A stretch of DNA of 64,000 bases from Pyrrhosoma nymphula (GCA_963573305.1 OY754337.1:51845164-51909163); one strand, 5' to 3'; positions 44,871 through 57,182 are shown, counted from the first letter of the stretch. Numbers and translations: made by a program. Notes: generated by a model from the letters alone, not told the origin.

Positions 44871-47800
44871 GAAAATTTTTAGTTGAGATGTACAATACAA
44901 TGTTCCTTGAATGCGGAATGAAGCCAATGACTAGTTGTTTAAGCATTATTGGGCGGTTCAGGCAGTTTTTGTTTGGGTCTTGACCATGGAATATAACTTT
45001 AAAATTTGGAATTCTAAATCCAACTGCCTAAGGATCCTATGATGTTGGTTGATTAATAACCAACTTAAGTAGTCGCCGATATCAAGATTCTAGCACAATT
45101 CTAGTTCCGTCTTTGGGGATGTCTTTTATTTTATTTATAAATTTAGATTTTGAAAACATCAAATGCATAACTTTAAATAAATGCATAATGCTATATAGTG
45201 AATTCCTGAATGTTTTCCTAGTTATTCCATGCATCACAGGGTCTCGCTTCCTTGGAGTTTCTTCTACCTACGGCATATAGAAGAAACCTATATTCAGATC
45301 ATTTTGGCGACGATCTGGTTAAGTTACATACATCATGGAGAACTTTCTCCTGCATTTAATTCAATTTCTAGATTATATTTTTTTATTAAATTAGGAAATT
45401 GAAGTGATTTGCCCATTATAAGGTAAAAGGCTTAAATTAGGTTAATTTCAGATTCAGATACACCTTCCATTTTTAATATCGTGGTCCGTGGTTATGGATA
45501 GGTTTTCAAGATGGATGTAAACAGCACTAACTCTGAAATATGTTACCGTATTAGACCCATAAAAGACGAGTTAAAGGCTCTCTCAAAGATTATTACTACT
45601 AATTGCCTTGTTTTTTAATACGTTCAACAAAGCTTTCTCCAAAGATCAGCCATTAATTATTGTTTTGGCGCAATCTTGGGAATGATTCATAAATGTCAGG
45701 ATAACTAAGTTTCAATCTATAATATTATGAGGATACTTCTTATTGATATTACAGTGATTTAGTTCTTAAGTAGGGAGGGGTAATCAAATTAATTCAGGGT
45801 GAGTTAGGAAGCATTGCATCTCTTGGATTCCTAGGTAAGTCTATCGGTCTCTGAAATGCGCTCTGTTTCTGACGAAGGAATGCGGGAATGACATCGGAGG
45901 TCTGATGGGGTGCGCTGTTGAATACTTGAGTCGATGATCTTAATTTCTCTCATCATGATTCTGTTGGCTGCTCAGTGCTCACTTCTTATTCCCCGATGAC
46001 CGCGTCGAATTTAACCGACGAAAACAAATGTCAGTAAACCTGACGTACTCCTTTTACTAAGTACACTCGAAATAATTAGTGCATATTTTTATGACACCTG
46101 AGTGATTCAAAATGGCCGATCTCTGTGCAGGCAAATGCTAAAACACTACAAGGTATTCCAGCCGTGTCTTCTACTAATCATGTGGGTGCATACAATTTCC
46201 ATGTCGTTCGTGTGTAAAATTGTGGCATTGGATCGATGTTGCGGGCGTTGTAGTATTTCGCTGTTATGGTTTCTCATGCTGTATATATGTGCAAATTTTA
46301 TAGTCAAAAGGACTAAAAATAACATTTTTCGGGTGATTGATGACTGCATTCGGCTGTAACTAGGCATGTGAGTTTGATACACAATTTGAAAGTTGAAACT
46401 GTATTATATGCTCCGAGTAAATCCTGATTTATACCTTCCAATGACCAAAATAAGCAACAGATTACCAACATCGTATATTAATTATCTCTTTTGTATTGAA
46501 TCTTTGCTTTCTTCCATGTTAATAGCATTTATAATTTTTTTTACGCTTTAATCTTCTTATACTAAAAAATATTATTTATAAAAAGTCAAAATTGGTAAAA
46601 ATAATTGTCCTTTCTAAATATATTACGACAAATTCTTTTGATAAATTTGTTTAAAGAGTGAGTTCTCATTTTCTTATCCCATGCATGTTCTTAGCTCAAT
46701 TTTGTTTAAATAAATTATTGTGTTCCCAAATATTTCACTACAGTGTTCTCCGGTTGAGTTAAAGTTCTAATTATTTCGAGTTTTCTGAAAAAAACTGAGC
46801 ATTCTGAAAGCTATTTTTGAGTAATTCAGGATCTAGATTCCTTGAGCATTCATAAGTATGAATCCTTCACAAAGTTTCATTCTAGTTCTATGTAATTTAT
46901 GTTTTCTAAATGAAATGCATCGTCAAGCCATCGACATTTCTCGTTAAATATCCTCCCAACCTATCTCATTCACCTTCCACCTACACAACTCACTTAGCTT
47001 TTTTTGCTGGATTCATTCATTACGGTAATAAACCGGTGGGTTGAAACGGAAGAGAGAGAATTCCTCTAGGTTTTTACAGGTGCAGATCTCTATGCACCCA
47101 CAAAATTTATTTATCAATCTTAGCATGCGTCTTACCTCCCTTCATCTTGTCTATAAAACCCTTCCTACCCCTTCTTCGCCAACACAACAACCTCCCCTTA
47201 TATTACGTCCGTCAGCGATCTATCACCTCTCAGAACCTCTCCCAACAACTGATTTTGTTTCCTATTAATATACTCCAGAAATGTCATTTTTTCAATAAAT
47301 GCGGTCAATCAAACAGTGTTATCCCCTGAGAATCAACTCCTTAAAATTCAGTTTAAACACTCTTGATTTGAAACAGTTGTGCCGTACTGTCGATCAATAT
47401 TCACTTTGCACAACCCTACTGAACAGCACGCTACACCCTTGATTCTTAGCCATTCCTTTGTATCCTTTTCTCCTAACCCACGACTCTGAGAATTGATCCT
47501 GTTAAGAGCGGCGGAAGCAGGGTTTCCTCTGGCGAGGAAATTGCCAATTTTCTCCCGCACTCGACGCGCGAAGAAAGTGAAGCGCAGGAGATGTAGGGCC
47601 TGCCAAAGTCTGCAATTTTGGTCCTCCGGGACCAACGTGAGGGTGTGGATACCTTGCTGAGAAATAGCAGAGCCTCACGGCTCACAGAGAAGGATTAAAA
47701 AGGATCCCTTTCTCTTCCCTCTCGGTCAATAGAAAGTAAGGGCTCACCATGGATGGCTGTGGATGTCGAATGTCTTTGTTGACGCTCCGCTGAGAACCTT

Positions 47801-49094
47801 AATTTGGGTGCGCTTTTACAAAGGATTCCTCACGTTTTCCATTTACGATATTCAGATTAGAATTTGATGCTGCATTAAGGACTTGAGAGAAAGAAAGGTG
47901 CTAGGAAAGTATACAAGAGTGAGGACCCAGAATAAGTTATTCAGCTATATTTGTGAAATCTAATCAACTATGAAAATACCAATGAACATAAAAAAGAATG
48001 TTCTGAGAATGTTCCTATCCCAAAGAAGAAAAGAACCAAGAGATGCAGTTTCAGAACAATTAGCCTAAGTGCACATGCACCGAAAATTCATGGTATCGAT
48101 AAATTGTATCATAAAATATTTTTTTGCTATATAACTCATGCTATTAATTTTTTTATTAACACTGCTTTTTCTCATGTTTACTGTCTGTTTGAGCAATATT
48201 TTACTGCAAGCATTTAAAAACATTTGTACATTGTTAGTAGCTAAATGAGTAGACTCAAAAGAAATATTTAAATAAATAGATGACATTTTTGAAAAATTAC
48301 CATCAGCTTTCTGGAAGTATAAGGGTTAAATTGAGAGGGTAAAATCCAGGGCTAGTGGAACGTTCGGGGTATCTCGGGAGTATTTAAATGAAAAAGAGCT
48401 GACATAAAAAATGCAGTTAATAGATTTTAGCGATACTTCGTAGAATGTCATGTCAGAAAACACATTAAATGAAACGACATTAACTCCGTCATTTACACAT
48501 CAAATGTAAAAAATAAAATCATCCAATTTAGGAGTTAACAAACTACGTACAAACAGAGGAATATTTATTCACTTACAATGTACCACCGCATTGTGTATCT
48601 GACAAAATATCACCAAATAGCGTTAATAGTGTAGGAAAAACTTTAGGATTAAATTGGTACGGAGGCTTCCCCGGTGATTTGATGAATTGCTATTATTCGG
48701 ATTTCTCCCGCGTTGTATCATTGTATGGACAACCGTTTCACTTGCATTCCAGCTAGCGTCGACCTGACTACGCTACCATCAGGACCTGACGACGCTAGGT
48801 GGAATGCAAGTGAAACGGTTGTCCGTACAATGATACAACGTGGGAGAAACCCGAGTAAAAGCAATTCAACTTAAGGATTATTTAGCATACATCCATTTTG
48901 AAAAACATATCTCTATTTTCAATGCTGATGCTCGAATTCGATTATTTCATTGGGTGCACCACAACTCCATTTAAACGGAACGAATTTAAGCATAACTAAA
49001 TTCATTATGAATTTTCAGCACTGAAGTAAGTTTCGGGAAAAAAGGCCTTTAGGGCTTAAGAGAAACCTACAGTAAGCTGCTGTTAATCAAACTA
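44871..49094. other. Long non-coding stretch
   Basis: Apart from the foldback at 48684-48867 there is nothing supported. A GC-richer patch lies at 47480-47700, with overlapping frames and no domain. Frames at 46102-46382 are open on both strands and look accidental. Confidence 0.35.
48684..48867 (+). repeat. Foldback with 78-bp arms carrying a hammerhead-like core
   Basis: Left arm 48684-48761 and right arm 48790-48867 are inverted copies with about eight mismatches, 28 bp apart. On the + strand at 48786-48823 lies CTGACGA, CGCT, a loop, AGT, GAAAC, GGTT, GTC: both core boxes are exact and ACGGTTGT can make the minimal stem III. The opposing strand of the left arm has CTGATGG, with GAAACGGTTGTCC. 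One extra base between the first box and stem II departs from the textbook core. Related to the element at 52439-52620 (CAATGAT/CAATGAA, GTGGGA, CCCGA). Confidence 0.6.
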
Positions 49095-49480
49095 CCTTTC
49101 AACGCTCAAGCCTTTGAAGTGTGGCTTTATAGACGCGTTTTATGGATGCTTAGGGTGGATCATGTTTTGAATGAAGAGGTCCTTCACAGAATGGGTTGTC
49201 TAGCCGAATTCATGTTGGCCTTTAAGCAATGCCTATCGCAATGCCTTGGACATATATCCATGGAATTGATAAATATACAGCCTTGCAAGGAGACACGGTA
49301 ATAAATATAACTTCTTCGGTTAGCTCACCAAAGGATACAACGGAGGGAAGACAAACCCCTGTGAGATGAATTATTTCCTGGATTACCAATGTGAGAAACT
49401 GATATGGAACAACATAATTGCAACTTTTATAACTACAACAACAACTATTTCGAACTGCACTCAGAAAATCAGGCATCCCC
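49095..49480 (+). pseudogene. LINE reverse-transcriptase 3' fragment (RTE-like)
   Basis: The + strand is open from 49119 to 49301 as MWLYRRVLWMLRVDHVLNEE then VLHRMGCLAEFMLAFKQCLS and GHIS, followed after frameshifts by NFFG, LTKGYN and a NYFLDYQCEKLIW stretch. The pattern YRRMLRI-W-DHV-NEEVLRRM, IK-RK--Y-GHI, EGKI-G-R--GR is the family's C-terminal region. It carries at least one frameshift. Confidence 0.7.
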
Positions 49481-50059
49481 TTCCCTTTATGCCCATGGGT
49501 TTATTGGCGATATTTTGTACTATTCTCTTATATTCTTAGTGGTTAATTGACCTCTCCTTGTTCTTCCATTTATTTTCTGTGGTTCTTCATTTCGGTAGCT
49601 TCTAATAATATAATCTGTAGTCTGTGTGGGTGAATCATTGGTGATAATTTATGTCCGAACGGGATCAGAGAGTAAATGAACAAAAAAGGCACCTGGTCTT
49701 AACTAAGGACGCTTAAGGGATCCACGACTTCGACCTCTCATCCGACGGCCGGAGTAATATTTGCGATATTCTTTGCACATGACTCACAATCTTGCATAGG
49801 TACTTTATGGGAAAAATCTCCTTCACTGTCGGGACACGAACACAGGCTCCAAAAATAGTAGACCTGTTACCCATTCCTTGCTCCTTCTCATCACCTGTTC
49901 GATCTCCCTAGGCTACGAAGTGGAGGGTATAATTACAAGACTGTAAATTAAATAGAGAAAAAACTAAAAACAAGGATACAATTGCTAGCAAATAAAATAA
50001 GCATGCTACATTTTGCTGAAGTCATAGAAATTTGGCAGAGATGAACGATCTGACGAGAA

Positions 50060-50730
50060 CGGACAAATAAACAAATACAACTTCAAGTGTAGTGCTAAAA
50101 AATAAGGTTATAGTTGGTGGACGAAAAAAAATTACAAAGCTACTTTTGAACTTGGGCAGCAAAATGTTGTGCCGGTGTAAGAATGTTAGTATCTGGGCAG
50201 CAGGATCACCAGTGATGGAAAGAGCAAGAAGGATATTGTGAGCAGAATACTTCAAGTAAAAAAGAGATTCTACCAGAAAATGATTTTTCTAACGGTTAGT
50301 TTCACCCTAGTAGGATTAGAAGTGAGGAAGTACTTCATTAAAACATGTATTTTAAGTATGCCCTTATATGGCAGTGAAGCCCAAACAGTAACAGCTACGG
50401 AACCTATGAGATGGGAAGCAATGGAGAAATGGTGTTATTCACGGGGTTCAAAAGGACTCTGAGAAACACAAATGAAGTCCTACGAAGAGTTATAGAGAAA
50501 AGAAGTATGATAAAAACTCCTACAAAAGAAGAAACAAACTTATTTTACACGTTTGTTGACACAATAACCAAGTTAAAACGTCAATGGAAGAAGAGAATTT
50601 CAGAGGAAGACCCATAATTGAATGCACCTGGGAGTTACTATGAGGTCAGTTACGTCAAAGTGAATAATTAAGCGGTTGGTTAGTTAAGGGAGGGAGGAGT
50701 GAAGAGCTGCAGCAAATCAGCCTTTGGATT
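50060..50730 (+). pseudogene. LINE reverse-transcriptase 3' end (RTE/BovB-like), best preserved copy
   Basis: Reading blocks on + in order: NKVIVGGRKK near 50085; YLGSRITSDGKSKKDIVSRI at about 50187-50250; LQVKKRFYQK; LEVRKYFIKT then SMPLYGSEAQT at 50320-50385; WEAMEKWCYSRG; after a frameshift NTNEVLRRVIEKRSMIKT; finally AAANQPLD near 50712-50735. This is the full C-terminal half of an RTE-type protein, including the usual NQP-type ending. Frameshifts near 50180 and 50450 and stops make it dead. The RT active site lies upstream and is missing. It is followed directly by the 331-bp tandem repeat. Confidence 0.85.
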
Positions 50731-51384
50731 GATAAGTGCTGATGGTAGTTAACGTATAGTACACTAGAGCTTTATACTATAAATCCTCCGAAAATTGTCT
50801 TTGGAAGAGGGAACATTGAGTTTATTCAGAATTCTACCCTATGGCCTTGAGAGCTATAATTTCAAAAAATTTTCACTTCCGGTAATTTTCATCAAAAACA
50901 CTGATACATAATTAAGCAAAATTATAATTTCCATCGACATATTTAGAAGCATGAGGCTCTTTACTGATGTAGTACTATCAGGTACAATAATTCTATTTTG
51001 CACATTATTAATGAAAATATCTCACTTGGCAATAATCGTCTGAATGCTTTGAATTTGGATTAATAAGTGCTAATGATAGTGAACGTATAGTGCGCTAGAG
51101 CTTTATCCTACAGATTCTCCGAAAATTGTCTTTTGAAGAGGGAACACTGAGCAAATTCTGAATTCTACCCAATGGCCTAGATAGCTATAATTTCAAAACT
51201 TTTTTTTGTCTGTAATTTTCAACGAAAGCATGGTAGCAAATAAGTAAAAATATAATTTTCATCGACATATTTAAAAGCACGAGGCTCTTTACCGATTTAT
51301 TATCATCAGGAAAAATGGCCCTATTGGTGCACATTTTTAATGAAAATATCCTACTTGTCAATAATCGTCTGAATGCTTCAAGTA
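50723..51384 (+). repeat. Tandem dimer of a 331-bp unit
   Basis: The unit at 50723-51053 recurs at 51054-51384 with about 85 percent identity. Landmarks: TTTGGATTGATAAGTGCT/TTTGGATTAATAAGTGCT; TCCGAAAATTGTCTTT; CATCGACATATTTA; GAGGCTCTTTAC; ATAATCGTCTGAATGCTT. The first unit starts within the last codons of the LINE fragment, so the unit contains the LINE's 3' untranslated region or a satellite it inserted next to. Confidence 0.85.
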
Positions 51385-52438
51385 AGATAATTAGTTTTGT
51401 GAAATATTACTGCGTTCTTCCTTTTCCTTTAAGATAGTGTGGAATAAATCATGGCTAGAACCCCGTCATCTAGAGCTGTGAAAAGTTATTAGTGTACCCT
51501 GGAGTTGAGATGCTCTCCTTTCATCTCATGGCACCCCACTGGGGCAATCTCGTACCGATTGGCCGACATCAAATATCAATCACAAACCCCCCCCCCCTTA
51601 CCTTTATAGTGCCCCGAGGCGAGGCTCGAAGCCGTCATCTCCTCGTCAGCTGCGAGGAACGCTAACGGAGGAGGTATCAGAGTGTTGAAGTATGTGCGTA
51701 GGAGGTGAGGGGGCGTTGTGCGGCTGGGATCTGAGTTGTGTTTGCGAAGACGTGCGGGGAAAGAACTAAATTGGAATTTTTACGTGGAGGCGCCGGAAAC
51801 GTCAACGGCATAACTGTAGTTTGTGTGGTGAAGAAGAAAAAAGTGAGATCCCACGTTTTGAAAGGGGTGCCGGGAAGTGAGGGTTTTATTAGAAAAGGGG
51901 TCTGATTGGCTATAGGTCTGATGTTCTGGCTTCCGACGCGTGGGACCCTGGTTAACATTCCGACTCTGGCATAAATATTTCTTCGGTGATCTGATCCATA
52001 ATTCAGTGCTTTGAGAAGGGCAGTATTCCGTCTTGCATCCTAAAGAACAATCTTTGTGCTTTCCAAAACCTCTTATAACACTTTCTCGACTCGCGTTTCA
52101 CCACAATGTGGCATGGTCATGTGAGCCATTCCACCTCAATTCAAAAACCGTTGTTCCTTGGAATCTCCGATTTTGCTTAATACTGGTGATATTGATGTAC
52201 TGGTAGCAGGCATCATTGTTTGCTGAATTGAGTTGGGATGACTCCTATTTTTTTAGACACGTTGGGTGTGAATATAAAGGAAGGACTCGAATGGAGGACG
52301 GAAGCAGGGGAAGGGCACTGAGGGCTATGAAAATTGATTTTGGTTGAGTTTAAGATAGTTTGAGCTAGAGTTTTCCCTAGTCATTATAAAAACTTAGGTA
52401 AATACAACTTGGTAATGTCCACAGAATAAGGTATTTAC
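51385..52438. other. Non-coding stretch with a poly-C run and GC-rich patch
   Basis: Eleven C residues at 51587-51597. The next 350 bp are GC-richer. At about 52092-52135 on the minus strand a single-arm relative of the 37-kb foldback can be read: GCCAC-ATT-GTGGT, GAAACGCG; its first core box is lost. Confidence 0.4.
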
Positions 52439-52620
52439 TGAAGGCTTGTCCAATATTCCTGTTCCCACCGCGGTCATTGTTGACTTACGATATCCTCCGA
52501 GCGTCTTCAGGTCGAAGAATGAGGTATCTTTCACTTCGACCTGAAGACACTCGCAGGATACCGGGCGGTGTTAAGTCAACAATGAACGCGGTGGGAACCC
52601 GAATAATGGACAAGCCTTCA
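52439..52620. repeat. Foldback with CTGAAGA boxes in both arms
   Basis: Left arm 52439-52517 and right arm 52533-52620 are inverted copies sharing TGAAGGCTTGTCCA, CCCACCGCG, TCATTGTTGACTTA and CTTCAGGTCGAAG. The right arm has a roughly 9-bp insertion. In both arms, read outward from the centre, CGACCTGAAGAC is followed by a CTCG stem start, but the expected GAAAC has become CAAC. This is a decayed hammerhead-like foldback related to 48684-48867. Confidence 0.6.
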
Positions 52621-55600
52621 TTCAAGCCTCGCGGAAACCTATGCCGTAATGTATTTACTGTGCAACTCGTTTCGATGTCAAAGCCTCATCTTCATGTACA
52701 GATGGTCAAATATTCAAAGGTCCCATACCGTGTTCATGGTTACATAGTAGTTTTTACTTGATTGCAGAATGATGTTCACCCACATCTCGCCAGACATCGT
52801 TGAATACATAATAGAGACCATATTCAAAATTTAATTTCAACTAATAAGTAGTTGTAAGGAGCATTTATTAAATGTCGTAACATTATAGGTGTAAAATCTA
52901 GGTTTTCACAAATATTCCGTCTTCCCATTTACATACTATTAACTACTATTCTACGGAAAATGAAGCAAGACACTGATGCACTCCTTCAACATATATTTCA
53001 GTTTTCATCCTTTCCACCTTCCAATTTCTTTTACCACTTGATTTTCTAATTCATTGCCGATGTCCTAACATCCCTTTTCACACGGCATTGCGGCAGTTCG
53101 CAGGGTAGTATGAAGATGTAGCATCAGAGGGTGATGCACTTGATGAAAACGAAAAAGTGAGTGGGAGCAAAGAGTACCTTAATATGGGACGGCCTCTGGG
53201 CTTTTCCTTCCCTCCGGTGCTGGAGAGAAAAAAAAACATTTCCTTCCCAACAACCCTCCCTCTTTAAGAATGTCGGGGGAGAGAAATCTCGACCGATGCC
53301 GAGTTTATATTGTCCTCAGCGCAAACGAAGGAGGCGGGCGGGCTGCCTGCTCACTTTCACTCCAGCTTACCTCTACTTTAGCCACCCCCTGAATTTTCTC
53401 TTTCCTTCTTCAGCCCTTAAAAAAAGTAAGTAACCACCCCCTCCTTCTCTTCTTTCCTACCCACCCACTTTACCTCCACTCCCTTCGGGTCTTCCTTTTT
53501 TTATACGCCCTCTGCGGAGTAGTTTTTTTATATGCGATCCATCAAAAAGGCATGGAGGAATCGGAAGAAAAAAGGAGGTGTGTAAAAATATGACGCGGAC
53601 GTACCTATAAAACAGAAAAAAAGGGTCTTCTCCTCCTCTCTCATATCAAAGGTTTTGAAGGAAGGATTGAAAGTGTCGCGGTATAGGTTTAACGGTAAGG
53701 AAGGTTTTGAGTATATTAGATGATTAAACGGGAGATGGGATGGGATATGAGGTATTGGCACTCGCAAAGCGTCATTCGCAAAGGGAAGATAGAAATCATT
53801 GAGATAAGTATTCATTCAGCCCCTCAAATGTGTTTTTTTTCGAATTTATTGAGCTAATGAAATTAAATTCAGTTTTTAGAAGATTAAATGGAACTTGATT
53901 CAACACTTTTCTCATTCAATGAACCCGAATGTAGTATCTTTTTATTGAACAAACATTTCAGGAATAGAAATAGCAGGAAGAATCGTTTAATTGGAATGTT
54001 TGTTTAGAGAAGACGTCTTGATCTCTTTAATAAGGACTGCAAATCTTATTTAACAGATTTTAACTACAAAGCTGCAAATATTTTTTTCACTCAAAATTTT
54101 AAATGGATTTGTTTGTTTTTACACCGTTAATATGCTGGAGTAAAGGGACATGAATGAAATGAGCGTGCATCGTTTGTTTGACCACCTTGAGAGTATCGTT
54201 TAAAATCGATTTACAAAGTAAATTTATGGTTGATGAGTGAATGCTGTGAGAGGGTGTGGCAGACAGAGAAAGCCATGGGTGATTGTATTGAAACAAATCT
54301 CTTTAGAGCAGGAGAAGGTGTGCGTTGCAAATCGTAAATAAAAAAACGAAAGAGATACTAAGGAATAGGGCAGTATGGAGAAAATAATTAAAGACAAGTC
54401 AGCTTTGCTAGCGGATTACCTTGAATTTAATTTTATTTTACTGTACTTACCCCAAAAGGGAACAATGCAATTGGTTTTAATGGATTTACGATGCATACGT
54501 ATACATTGTGCGTACCTATCCGGGAAAAATCCATTTGTCTTTTTTGAAAATTATATTTTTATTTGGTTTATAGATTAACCTTTGGCACCTTTAAGATTTC
54601 TTAACTTTGGGTTTTAATTGGTGGAAATAGTTGGGTAGACTTGTAGAACATTGATGACTTCAATATATATATAAAGAAACTGGTTTCTCTAACTTGAATG
54701 AATGTAATAAAAATGACATTTGATTATTTTGCGGTTGAATCTTTCACGTCATTTTCACCTATGCACTTTCATTTAGTTTTCCACTTTGAGCACATACTTA
54801 CATTTAGTGCGTGTGGGAACTGGCGTTATTTGGGAAAACATTCATCATTATTATGGTGTGTGTGTGTGCTCATTTTTTATGAGTAGATATATAGTCTAGC
54901 CTCCATTATTTCGAAGTAGGGCTTAACGCACTGGACGCTTCCGCAGTTAAGAGACGGAATTAAGGTCACCGACGCCTCATATACAGAAAATGGGCCGTGG
55001 CCGAGTTTATATCGCTTAGGCTGTGGAAAAAATATTTTGGTTTGGTACCTTTCTCTCGTCTTTCGGCAATATACAGTGTATATCACTAGAAGAAACTACG
55101 ACGCTATGACAGTGCCTCATCATCACAACTCGCAATCAACTTTTGTAAACTTTTCTCGACTGTAGGTAGTTTCTTCTATATATCTCTATCAAATATTGTC
55201 AGAGCCAAAACATTGCATGTGATCTTTTTAATTAAAGAAATGGCAAAACACTCTGGATATCTAAATGCATACTATAAATGACTAGGCTTACAAAGTCTCC
55301 TTCCTTGAATTAAGTGATAATCAGTCAGTACTTTCGGAAATGTGATGAACTTGAGGTTATTTCTTCAGATTTATATTATGCCCATTTATTTATATTGAAT
55401 ACCAAAAGAATATGATATTTCTAAATTGATCGTGATCAATTCACAGTTTGCTCATGCTCATCACCGTCCACTAAAATACTTATAGGTCTCTAAGGGCTGT
55501 TAAAATACACATAAATACATCTTTCTAGTAATGTAGGTTTTAAAGACACTACTTTTCCTACTCTCATTGGAGTAATTGTTTTACTCAGGAGAAAATTTAC

Positions 55601-55639
55601 ACAATATTGTGTAATGCGACAAGAAGTGAAACCACAAGC
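52621..55639. other. Non-coding stretch
   Basis: Pyrimidine-rich segment at 53160-53520, otherwise AT-rich. A short inverted repeat AGAAGAAACTAC / GTAGTTTCTTCT lies at 55089-55100 and 55166-55177. A TG dinucleotide run sits near 54855. No gene recognised. Confidence 0.35.
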
Positions 55640-56035
55640 TAGTCCAGCAAAGTATCAGAGGCCTTAAATGATTTGAAGTGGATCTACAAATATACTGCAA
55701 AATAAACCAAAGAAAGAATATGTAAAACCATAAGTAGACCAATAATAGCTTTAGGCATAAGGACTCACACATGTGACTAATTAGAAACAACCGAAAGAAG
55801 AACCACAGAAAAGATATGGAAGAATAAGAAGAGGTTGATTAAGGAATGACAATTTACGAGAGGAGTACAAAATGTCTCCAATAAACACATGGGTTTAAGA
55901 GCGAAGAATGATGTGGAATGGCAACATAAACAGAATAGATAGTGAAGATTTTTAGAGGTAAGCGCTCATCAGGAAAACAAATGCTGGAGGACGTAGGCAT
56001 AGAAAATTATGTGAGGATAGTGGTAGTTATTAAAC
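55640..56035 (+). pseudogene. LINE reverse-transcriptase 3' fragment
   Basis: The best part is RNDNLREEYKMSPINTWV, a stop, ERRMMWNGNINRIDSEDF, then IRKTNAGGRRHRKLCEDSG. This follows the pattern RNE-IR--L----I-EWV-ERR-WN-HI-RM and GRR--GRP-KRW common at the C-terminus of insect LINE endonuclease-reverse transcriptases. Upstream, degraded blocks can be read back to about 55640. Several stops and shifts. Confidence 0.65.
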
Positions 56036-57110
56036 CTTTAGGTAGAATAATCATCTTAAGTATTGTACCAATATTTGCCAGTTCCTAGACATATTCTACC
56101 AATAGTTTTCTCCATGAAGGTTCAGGTATTACATTTGCTTCAATAAGATTTTCTTTAAGTAAAGCTGCTGGTATGCTTTTAAGCAATAAAAACTTATAGC
56201 AAACTATTAATGGTCGCAATCAATGAGAAATAATCACATAAAACTGGATCGAGTGGTAATGTTAATTCCAGTTTAAATACAAGGTCATCTGGAAAATAGG
56301 TAGCCTGGATGTTACATGCTAATTGATCTAGTTGGATTTGTGGCCCTTCTTACACATACTGAATTGATTATGCCAGATATCTATGAATGTATCCCGATAT
56401 GTTTTACATCTCGTTTTTTTCCACATGCATTATAGCAAGGCAATCAACTAAACAAAATGCTGAAGACTTATGAACAATTTTCTCTGTGTACGTGAAGTTA
56501 ATGAGATGGCGGATAAAATTTGGAGGTGCTACCAACTTTGTCGTGTGAAGAGAATTATTGAAAGAGAAAAAATGACGAGATTATCAGTGAGAAGTCAATT
56601 CTCTATGCCACAACACTTCTAAAAAACACTCGTCGGACAGAGAAAGTAACTTTCCATTTTATCTTGGTTTCAGGTTTTAGGCACCATTAGTTTACTGCGA
56701 AAATAGCTCCACCTTTGTCTACAAATTCAGCGTCTAGGGTTGATGACCGTGCTTTTGAAAGGTGAGCAGGGAACATCTGGATTTAGCGCACCATTAAGAG
56801 CAATGGTCCTCAGAGAAAGAGAAATATGTGGAATAAGAAAGGATAAATGTTCTGGACAAGTAAGGGGCTCCTGAGGTAATGATCCTCAAGGGTCTAAAGG
56901 ATATACCGCCAAATTGAGAATAATGGGTACCTGCGGTTGGGAGTCCTCGGAATGAGGAAAAGTATTTGATATACGATGAACTTCATTCAATGGGTATTGT
57001 GTGTACATCCGCAGATATTCCTTTCACCGGCACCTGGGGTATCCGTGGCGGGATATTTTTGTCACCAGCTAAGAAGATTTCATTTAAATTTCATTTATAT
57101 TTGAGATGCG
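56036..57110. other. Non-coding stretch
   Basis: No gene or element boundary recognised. Confidence 0.4.
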
Positions 57111-57182
57111 GGTCGGGGTGGCCCAGGGGTAGCGTGTTCGACTTTCATCATGAGGGTCACATTGCAGGTTTGAGACAACTTA
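57111..57182 (+). mobile_element. tRNA-derived SINE head
   Basis: GGTCGGGGTGGCCCAGGGGT contains an A box (TGGCCCAGGGG, 57119-57129), and GGTTTGAGAC (57168-57177) is a B box, at tRNA-like spacing. No intact acceptor stem. The DNA to about 57450 is GC-richer than its surroundings and is probably the SINE or an associated repeat body. An open frame of 131 codons from 56966 runs through both and is most likely accidental. Confidence 0.6.

Noticed and set aside
45814..45838. Possible mini-exon before GTAAGT
   Set aside because: The acceptor lacks a pyrimidine tract and the span is about 12 codons.
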